From contig CADCQO010000249.1 in assembly GCA_902803585.1 (NCBI GenBank), forward strand, positions 1 to 5,746: DNA of 5,746 bases. The letters run 5' to 3'. Source of the stretch: an uncultured Ruminococcus sp. (GTDB lineage: Bacteria; Bacillota; Clostridia; Oscillospirales; Acutalibacteraceae). Position numbers and translations under genes: made by a program. The notes under the pieces were generated by a model that worked only from the letters and a program-made list of their open reading frames with translations, did not search any database and was not told the DNA's origin. Of the stretch, positions 1 to 4,703 are shown one piece after another; the stretch's first letter is position 1, and each line of letters starts with the position of its first letter.

Positions 1-837
1 ATGGCAGAAGAATGTACACATGACTGTTCGACCTGTGGTGAAAGCTGTTCCTCCAGACAGGCACCGCAGGATCTGACGGAAAAGCTGAACCAGTACAGTT
101 CAGTCAAAAAAGTAATCGGCGTTGTCAGCGGAAAAGGCGGTGTCGGCAAATCAACCGTTACTTCCCTGATGGCGGTAATGTTCAGCAGAATGGGCTATCA
201 TGCCGCTGTTCTGGACGCTGATATCACAGGGCCGTCTATTCCTAAGGCTTTCGGCATCAAAGAAAAAGCACTTGGTTCCGAAAAAGGTATCCTGCCGATC
301 ACCACGCATTCAGGTATTGATATCATGTCCGTTAACCTGCTTCTGGAAAACGAAACAGACCCCGTTATCTGGAGAGGCCCTATTTTAGCGGCAACGGTGA
401 AACAGTTCTGGTCTGACGTATACTGGAAAGATGTAGACTATATGTTCGTGGATATGCCGCCGGGCACAGGTGACGTTCCGCTGACAGTTTTCCAGTCTTT
501 GCCGCTGGACGGTATTATTATCGTAACTTCTCCGCAGGAACTGGTATCAATGATTGTCGGCAAAGCAGTAAGAATGGCGCAGATGATGAACGTCCCGATT
601 CTTGGCATTATCGAGAACATGAGCGGCTATGTCTGCCCCGACTGCGGTAAAAAGCACTATCCCTTTGGTGAAAGCAAGCTCGAAGCAGTAGCTGATGAAT
701 ACGGTCTGGATATTCTCGGACGCTTCCCGATAGATGCAGCCTGTTCCCTTGCCTGCGACACCGGCAAAATCGAATCTGTTCTCAGCCCCGAAGCACAGGA
801 AGCCGCCGAAAAATTAGAAAGTATTTTCAAGGCGTAA
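1..837 (+). CDS. mrp: Mrp/NBP35 (ApbC) family iron-sulfur cluster carrier ATPase
   Basis: A 278-residue cytoplasmic P-loop ATPase of the Mrp/ApbC/NBP35 family, which binds a labile Fe-S cluster at a dimer interface and passes it to apo-proteins. Visible motifs are the deviant Walker A GKGGVGKST at residues 44-52, the switch I region LDADITGPSIP at 71-81, the Walker B/switch II region DMPPGTGD at 151-158, and the cluster-ligating CPDC at 212-215. The N-terminus carries four cysteines (C5, C9, C12, C16) before the P-loop, a short Cys-rich extension that I recall from clostridial members. The DUF59/MIP18 domain found at the N-terminus of many Mrp proteins is absent. The window opens exactly on the ATG, so the ribosome binding site and promoter are out of view and an upstream extension cannot be strictly excluded. 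The gene faces trpS convergently across a strong terminator. Family assignment is firm; client proteins are unknown. Confidence 0.95.
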   Translation: MAEECTHDCSTCGESCSSRQAPQDLTEKLNQYSSVKKVIGVVSGKGGVGKSTVTSLMAVMFSRMGYHAAVLDADITGPSIPKAFGIKEKALGSEKGILPITTHSGIDIMSVNLLLENETDPVIWRGPILAATVKQFWSDVYWKDVDYMFVDMPPGTGDVPLTVFQSLPLDGIIIVTSPQELVSMIVGKAVRMAQMMNVPILGIIENMSGYVCPDCGKKHYPFGESKLEAVADEYGLDILGRFPIDAACSLACDTGKIESVLSPEAQEAAEKLESIFKA

Positions 838-845
838 CCTACAAA

Positions 846-889
846 AAACGAACCCCGCTGTTTTCCGTCAAACGGTCAGCAGCGGGGTT
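846..889. terminator. Bidirectional intrinsic terminator between mrp and trpS
   Basis: A perfect 10-bp stem pairs AACCCCGCTG (851-860) with CAGCGGGGTT (880-889). On the + strand it runs into four T (888-891), just after the mrp stop. On the - strand it is followed by CG and then six T (complement of 843-848), ending the trpS transcript about 50 bases past its stop. The 19-base loop contains a smaller CCGT/ACGG pairing (865-868 with 873-876, partly offset). Serving both convergent genes is the natural reading. The G+C-rich stem and U tracts make this a confident call. Confidence 0.85.
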
Positions 890-929
890 TTCTGATGGAA
901 TCTGCAGCAAACGGAACAGCGGTTCGTTT
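846..929. repeat. Imperfect inverted repeat overlapping the terminator
   Basis: The left arm 846-868 is complementary to 911-929 in three blocks: AAACGAACC with GGTTCGTTT (9 bp), GCTGTT with AACAGC (6 bp), and CCGT with ACGG (4 bp). They are separated by two 2-base bulges, both on the left arm. The left arm includes the left half of the terminator stem, so this 19-bp fold and the terminator hairpin are mutually exclusive in either transcript. It could be a decayed duplicate terminator or an alternative fold. The pairing is seen directly; any function is inferred. Confidence 0.55.
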
Positions 930-936
930 CTGACAG

Positions 937-1947
937 TTACCCGACCAGATAGCCGATCTTCTTCATGGCTTTGGTAAGGGTACGCTGAGAAAGGCGGAGA
1001 GCAAATTCTGCGCCCTTATGGTACTGTTCAACGAGATAATCCTTGTTGGCGATGTAGTCGCTGAAACGCTCCTGAATGGGACGGAGTACTTCTATCACCG
1101 CCTCGGCAACAGCGACTTTGAAATCGCCGTAGCCCTTGCCCTCAAATTCCACAGCAATTTCATCGGCGGTTTTTCCTGTAACGGTGCTCATAATGCCGAT
1201 AAGGTTGTTGATGCCGTCTTTGCCTTCACCGACTCTGACAACTGCTTCGGAATCCGTTACCGCACGTTTGAATTTCTTCATGATGACATCGGGCTTATCA
1301 AGCACAGCAACCCATGCGTTGACGTTTTCGTCCGACTTTGACATTTTCTTGGTGGGCTCCTGCAGGGACATGACTTTTGAACCAACCTCAGCAATGTAGG
1401 GTTCAGGAATTTTGAAGGTGCTGCCGTAGATGCCGTTAAAGCGTTCGGCAATGTTTCTTGTCAATTCAAGGTGCTGTTTCTGGTCAACGCCGACAGGAAC
1501 CATATCTGCCTGATACAGGAGAATGTCAGCCGCCATAAGTGAAGGATAGGTAAAAAGACCGGCGTTAACATTGTCGGCGTGTTTGGCGGATTTGTCCTTG
1601 AACTGGGTCATGCGGGACAGCTCCCCGAACTGTGTGTAGCAGTTGAGAATCCATGCCAGCTCTGCGTGTGTATGGACATGGCTCTGGATAAAGAAGGGGC
1701 TTTTTTCGGGGTCAATGCCGCACGCCAGCAGGAGGGCATAGGCTTCTAAAATATTCTGACGGAACGCTTTCGGCTCCTGACGTACAGTAATAGCATGAAG
1801 GTCAGCCACCGCATAAATGCAGTTATATTCGTCCTGAAGGCTGACCCAGTTGCGCAAAGCACCCAGATAATTGCCCAGTGTAATAGTACCGCTGGGCTGA
1901 ATCGCACTGAAAATGACTTTTTTCTTCTCGGTAGTGGTTTCTGACAT
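937..1947 (-). CDS. trpS: Tryptophanyl-tRNA synthetase
   Basis: A 336-residue class I aminoacyl-tRNA synthetase that activates tryptophan with ATP and charges tRNA-Trp in the cytoplasm. The length matches bacterial TrpRS (about 325-345). The HIGH-equivalent signature lies in AIQPSGTITLGNYLGAL (residues 15-31, with TLGNY at 23-27). The family-typical MAADILLYQADMVPVG segment is at 138-153, followed by VDQKQHLELTRNIAERF (154-170). The KMSKS loop KMSKSDEN spans 201-208. The start ATG has AAAGGAG (complement of 1956-1962) eight bases upstream, inside the end of the aminotransferase gene. Its ATG overlaps that gene's TAA by one base (TAATG), which implies co-transcription and probably translational coupling. 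No T-box or trp-responsive leader lies next to it. The gene ends at a convergent terminator shared with mrp. No key residue appears missing. Confidence 0.97.
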   Translation of the reverse strand: MSETTTEKKKVIFSAIQPSGTITLGNYLGALRNWVSLQDEYNCIYAVADLHAITVRQEPKAFRQNILEAYALLLACGIDPEKSPFFIQSHVHTHAELAWILNCYTQFGELSRMTQFKDKSAKHADNVNAGLFTYPSLMAADILLYQADMVPVGVDQKQHLELTRNIAERFNGIYGSTFKIPEPYIAEVGSKVMSLQEPTKKMSKSDENVNAWVAVLDKPDVIMKKFKRAVTDSEAVVRVGEGKDGINNLIGIMSTVTGKTADEIAVEFEGKGYGDFKVAVAEAVIEVLRPIQERFSDYIANKDYLVEQYHKGAEFALRLSQRTLTKAMKKIGYLVG

Positions 1948-3137
1948 TATAAAATCTCCTTTGCAAGTTCGCCTAAGATACGGATACCCTTTTCGAGTTG
2001 TTCATCGGTGGGGGTAGAAAAATTGATGCGGAAGGAACTGCTCTGCTCTTTTTCATCTGTAAGGAAGGCATTTCCAGGAACAACGCACACCTTGCGGAGA
2101 ACAGCCTGCTTGCAGAAATCGTTCATATCAGCGCCTTCCGGCAGCTGACACCAGCTAAACAGACCGCCTTCAATCGGCTGATAGGTGATTTTGTTCGGCA
2201 CAAGATACTTGTCGAGCAGTTCCATGCAGAAATTTGCCTTCTTGCGGTAGATTTCACGGAGATTTCTGAGGTGTCCCCTGAAATCGTATTCTGTCATGAA
2301 CTGATGAGCAACCATCTGCGCCCAGATATTGGTGTGTACGTCTTCACCCTGCTTGCAGACAACCATTTTCTGTACGATCGGCTTAGGAGCGATGACATAG
2401 CCCAGACGCATACCTGGAGAAAGAATCTTTGAGAAAGAACCTGCATAAGCCACAATGCCGTCCTCGTCAAAAGACTTGATCGGCGGAACGTTTTCACCGC
2501 TGATGCGCAGTTCACCATAGGGGTTATCTTCAAGAATCATCACACCGTATTTTTTAGCCAGCTCATAGATAGCCTTTCGTTTCTCCAGACTGGTTGTAAC
2601 GCCTGAGGGATTCTGGAAATTGGTGATAATGTAAATGAAACGGATATTCTTTTCACTTTGGAGGGCTTTTTCGAGTGCTTCAAGGTTCATGCCGTCACTT
2701 TCCAGCGGAATACCGCAAAGACGGGCATTATAGGAACGGAAGGAATTCAGCGAACCAATAAAGCTCGGTGCTTCGCAGATGACAGTATCTCCCTCGTTCA
2801 CCGTTGACTTGGTGATGAGATCCATTACCTGCTGTGCGCCGGAAGTAATAATCAGGTCATCGAAATCCCTGCCGACATTATATTCTTCCTTCATGAAATC
2901 CCCGACGGCCTTTCTCAGGGGAGTGTAGCCCTCTGTCACGCTGTACTGCAGGGCGGCGATGGGATTTTCTGTCATGATTTTGTTGGAAATCTCTGCAATT
3001 TCCTTCACAGGGAAGGCCTCAGGTGCGGGATTGCCTGCGGAGAGAGATACGACAGTCGGGTCGGCGGCGTATTTGAAAATCTCACGGATAGCAGAGGGTT
3101 TCAGGGTCTGTACTCGGTCAGAAATAATATACTCCAT
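1947..3137 (-). CDS. PLP-dependent aminotransferase, class I/II (LysN/2-aminoadipate aminotransferase-like)
   Basis: A 396-residue fold-type I aminotransferase that moves an amino group between an amino acid and a 2-oxo acid using pyridoxal phosphate. Visible residues are SGAQQ (99-103, phosphate-binding region), N176 in NFQNPSG, D204 and Y207 in LEDNPYGEL (ring-nitrogen and O3' contacts), the Schiff-base lysine K237 in GSFSKILSPGMRLGY, R244 (phosphate), and R370 in SSFRINFS (substrate carboxylate). The overall pattern resembles the LysN/2-aminoadipate and MocR-type aminotransferase domain, but there is no N-terminal winged-helix regulator. Substrate cannot be read from sequence; 2-aminoadipate, aromatic or branched-chain substrates are all plausible. 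The frame stays open upstream to 3248, but 3137 is chosen because AGGAAG lies eight bases before it, the family N-terminus begins here, and the promoter lies inside the longer version. It is the first gene of an operon with trpS. Confidence 0.9.
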   Translation of the reverse strand: MEYIISDRVQTLKPSAIREIFKYAADPTVVSLSAGNPAPEAFPVKEIAEISNKIMTENPIAALQYSVTEGYTPLRKAVGDFMKEEYNVGRDFDDLIITSGAQQVMDLITKSTVNEGDTVICEAPSFIGSLNSFRSYNARLCGIPLESDGMNLEALEKALQSEKNIRFIYIITNFQNPSGVTTSLEKRKAIYELAKKYGVMILEDNPYGELRISGENVPPIKSFDEDGIVAYAGSFSKILSPGMRLGYVIAPKPIVQKMVVCKQGEDVHTNIWAQMVAHQFMTEYDFRGHLRNLREIYRKKANFCMELLDKYLVPNKITYQPIEGGLFSWCQLPEGADMNDFCKQAVLRKVCVVPGNAFLTDEKEQSSSFRINFSTPTDEQLEKGIRILGELAKEIL

Positions 3138-3145
3138 ACGAACAA

Positions 3146-3151
3146 CTTCCT
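3146..3151 (-). promoter_or_regulatory. Ribosome binding site deciding the aminotransferase start
   Basis: AGGAAG on the - strand, within a GAAAAAGGAAG run, sits eight bases before the ATG at 3137. It supports that start over the upstream in-frame ATG at 3248, which would place the promoter inside the gene. Confidence 0.75.
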
Positions 3152-3173
3152 TTTTCAAAAAATAATACACCCT

Positions 3174-3202
3174 ATTGTAGCATATTTTACCGTTTCTTGC
3201 AA
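3174..3202 (-). promoter_or_regulatory. Sigma-A-type extended -10 promoter for aminotransferase-trpS
   Basis: On the - strand, TTGCAA (3202-3197) and TACAAT (3179-3174) are separated by 17 bases, and the -10 is preceded by TGC, an extended -10 element. Transcription would begin near 3167, giving a leader of about 30 bases before the ATG at 3137. That is too short for a T-box or other large riboswitch. The elements are seen directly; activity is inferred from consensus. Confidence 0.75.
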
Positions 3203-3249
3203 CCATAAGTTCAGCCGTACAGTCAAAAATGTTGTCAAACAGGCACATT

Positions 3250-3286
3250 CCGGACGAAAACGGCTTTTCCGGCGGTCTGACCGCTG
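3250..3286. other. Short hairpins downstream of tcdA, no clear terminator
   Basis: GCGGT (3272-3276) and ACCGC (3280-3284) pair around a 3-base loop. One G-U and one C-G pair extend the stem to 3270-3286. Immediately beside it, CCGG and TTTTCCGG elements (3250-3272) can form a weaker competing stem. In the tcdA direction (- strand) the strong hairpin is followed by GGAAAA rather than a U tract, so intrinsic termination is doubtful and some tcdA transcription may read into the aminotransferase operon. On the + strand four T follow the stem (3287-3290), but no + strand gene ends nearby. Confidence 0.35.
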
Positions 3287-3289
3287 TTT

Positions 3290-4009
3290 TCAGTTTCGGG
3301 CTTTTTCTGTCAGGTCTTTTATGACTTTGGAAGCGATGATAAGACCGACAGCAGAAGGAACAAAGGCACTGCTGGCGGGAATGACTTTGCCGGTATCAGG
3401 GTCTTTTTGTATCATAGCGGGCGTTCTCGGTTCTTCTTTGGAATAGACAACCGTGAGATGACGGATTCCCCTTGACCGGAGTTCTTTCCGCATTACTCTG
3501 GCGAGGGGACAAACCGATGTGTGATAAATGTCGGCAATTTCAAAGCGGGTCGGGTCGAGCTTGTTTCCTGCCCCCATCGAAGAAATGATCGGCACGCCTG
3601 CCTGATCCGCACGAAGCACCAGATCAATTTTTGCGCTGACGGTATCAACTGCATCAATAACATAATCATACTGCGTAAAATCGAACTGTGCGGCTGTATC
3701 GGAAGTGTAGAACAACGGGTAAGTGTTCACCTGCACCGCCGGATTGATATCTTTGGCACGTTCCGCCGCAGCATCTACTTTTTTCCGTCCGATTGTGGAA
3801 GTAAGGGCAATGATCTGGCGGTTGATATTGGAAACGCTTACTGTATCACGGTCGATCAGGTCAAGTGTGCCTACGCCGCTGCGCACTAACGCCTCGACAG
3901 CATAACCGCCGACACCCCCCACACCAAAAACAGCTACTCTGGCTCTTTGCAGGCGTTCTGCCGCCTGTGTGCCGAGAAGCATTTCCGTCCTGATAAATCT
4001 TTCGTCCAT
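3290..4009 (-). CDS. tcdA: tRNA threonylcarbamoyladenosine dehydratase (ThiF/E1-like)
   Basis: A 239-residue ThiF/MoeB/E1-like enzyme matching TcdA (CsdL/YgdL), which uses ATP to dehydrate t6A at position 37 of ANN-decoding tRNAs to the cyclic form ct6A. The opening RTEMLLG pattern is typical of TcdA. The nucleotide-binding GVGGVGGYA is at 29-37, D54 falls in LIDRDTVSVSNINRQ, the ATP-contacting N61/R64/Q65 follow, and DAVDT is at 119-123. SMGAGNK (144-150) and DIYHTSVCPLARVMRKELR (160-178) are characteristic C-terminal family segments. It is somewhat shorter than the Escherichia coli protein, mainly at the C-terminus. The ATG at 4009 is preferred over in-frame starts up to 4102 because AAAGGAG lies nine bases upstream and the promoter falls within the longer version. 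ThiF or MoeB are alternatives but fit the motifs less well. It is divergent from the GtrA gene. Confidence 0.92.
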   Translation of the reverse strand: MDERFIRTEMLLGTQAAERLQRARVAVFGVGGVGGYAVEALVRSGVGTLDLIDRDTVSVSNINRQIIALTSTIGRKKVDAAAERAKDINPAVQVNTYPLFYTSDTAAQFDFTQYDYVIDAVDTVSAKIDLVLRADQAGVPIISSMGAGNKLDPTRFEIADIYHTSVCPLARVMRKELRSRGIRHLTVVYSKEEPRTPAMIQKDPDTGKVIPASSAFVPSAVGLIIASKVIKDLTEKARN

Positions 4010-4016
4010 TACTGTT

Positions 4017-4025
4017 CTCTCCTTT
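4017..4025 (-). promoter_or_regulatory. Ribosome binding site deciding the tcdA start
   Basis: AAAGGAGAG on the - strand ends seven bases before the ATG at 4009; the AAAGGAG core (4025-4019) is nine bases away. It rules against the longer frame beginning at 4102. Confidence 0.8.
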
Positions 4026-4039
4026 GACAAGATAGGTGT

Positions 4040-4068
4040 ATTATAGCATACGAAAACGCATTTGTCAT
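4040..4068 (-). promoter_or_regulatory. Near-consensus extended -10 promoter for tcdA
   Basis: On the - strand, ATGACA (4068-4063, one mismatch to TTGACA) and a perfect TATAAT (4045-4040) are separated by 17 bases, with TGC directly before the -10. The predicted leader is about 24 bases. It lies back to back with the GtrA promoter; the two -35 boxes are 27 bases apart. Confidence 0.85.
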
Positions 4069-4095
4069 GGTATGAGAGTTTTTTCTGCCGATTCA

Positions 4096-4124
4096 TTGAC
4101 ATTTGCGGTGGTTTGCTCTAAAAT
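4096..4124 (+). promoter_or_regulatory. Sigma-A-type promoter for the GtrA/oxidoreductase operon
   Basis: A perfect TTGACA (4096-4101), a 17-base spacer, and TAAAAT (4119-4124). Transcription would begin near 4131, leaving a leader of about 34 bases with no room for a structured regulator. It diverges from the tcdA promoter. No clear operator palindrome is visible between the two. Confidence 0.8.
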
Positions 4125-4145
4125 GGTAGTTGTATATTTGTGCGT

Positions 4146-4153
4146 AAAGGAAG
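4146..4153 (+). promoter_or_regulatory. Ribosome binding site of the GtrA-family gene
   Basis: AAAGGAAG lies 11 bases before the ATG at 4165, slightly long spacing. An in-frame GTG at 4153 overlaps the site and is too close to use it; an ATG at 4160 is out of frame. The ATG at 4165 is therefore the best start. Confidence 0.65.
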
Positions 4154-4164
4154 TGAAAGATGTT

Positions 4165-4686
4165 ATGAAGATAAAAGAATTGTTCATTGGTGATACAAGC
4201 CACACAGGCATTCAGTTTTTCAGGAGCCTGTTTGTCGGCGGTATTGCTACAGTTGTCGATATGCTGATACTGATTCTCTTCAGGGAGCTGGTACACGTTC
4301 CCGAAGGTATAGCGGCGATTTTCGGCTTTATCGCCGGTCTGGCAGTCAATTACATCGTATCAACTTACTGGGTCTTTGCCAAAGCCAAGGTCAAAAACCG
4401 TATTGTTGATTTTATCGCTTTTGCCGTGATCGGCATCATCGGACTGGGACTGACACAGCTGATTATCGAACCGTTTGCTGTACAGGGAATGTTTGGTACA
4501 GGTTTTCTGGTCAGCCATCAGATTTTCGGAGGACTGCTTCCCACTGACAAGTACTATATTGTAGGAAAGGTACTGGCAGTCATCATCGTTTATATGTGGA
4601 ACTTCTTCGCCCGCAAATTTATCCTTTATCGTAAAGTCGAAGAAAAGGACACCGCACCCATCAAGGACTCAGAAAAGAGTGAATAA
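4165..4686 (+). CDS. GtrA-family membrane protein
   Basis: A 173-residue integral membrane protein of the GtrA family, small four-helix proteins linked to movement of undecaprenyl-phosphate-bound sugars across the membrane or to glycosyltransferase partners. Helices are visible at about residues 19-40, 48-66, 81-103 and 131-150. Family-like segments are FFRSLFVGGIATVVDM (18-33), AVNYIVSTYWVF (60-71), and GKVLAVIIVYMWNFFARKF (134-152). It is longer than the usual 120-150 residues because of a loop of roughly 27 residues between helices 3 and 4 (about 104-130) and a charged C-terminal tail (157-173). The frame is open upstream to 4036, but that would run through the promoter. The stop is 17 bases before the next ATG, so the two genes are very likely one operon. 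The usual partner, a GT2 polyprenyl-sugar synthase (GtrB type), is not within view. The sugar carried is unknown. Confidence 0.88.
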   Translation: MKIKELFIGDTSHTGIQFFRSLFVGGIATVVDMLILILFRELVHVPEGIAAIFGFIAGLAVNYIVSTYWVFAKAKVKNRIVDFIAFAVIGIIGLGLTQLIIEPFAVQGMFGTGFLVSHQIFGGLLPTDKYYIVGKVLAVIIVYMWNFFARKFILYRKVEEKDTAPIKDSEKSE

Positions 4687-4703
4687 ATACGGAGGTCTGC
4701 TTC

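Noticed and set aside
1018..1341. A 107-codon open frame on the + strand
   Set aside because: It is antisense to the C-terminal half of trpS and has no start signal or family resemblance.
1998..2432. A 144-codon open frame on the + strand
   Set aside because: It lies wholly antisense to the aminotransferase, whose catalytic motifs run through it; the translation has no recognisable domain and no convincing ribosome binding site.
3138..3248. A 37-residue N-terminal extension of the aminotransferase
   Set aside because: The promoter TTGCAA-17-TACAAT and the ribosome binding site fall inside it, and its translation does not resemble the family N-terminus.
3138..3289. A T-box or tryptophan-responsive leader for the trpS operon
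   Set aside because: The predicted transcript leader is about 30 bases and no T-box antiterminator core or Trp-rich leader peptide was seen.
3521..3889. A 122-codon open frame on the + strand
   Set aside because: It is antisense to tcdA across the conserved DAVDT and SMGAGNK segments; the translation is low in recognisable structure.
4010..4102. A 31-residue N-terminal extension of TcdA
   Set aside because: It covers the tcdA promoter and ribosome binding site and overlaps the divergent promoter region.
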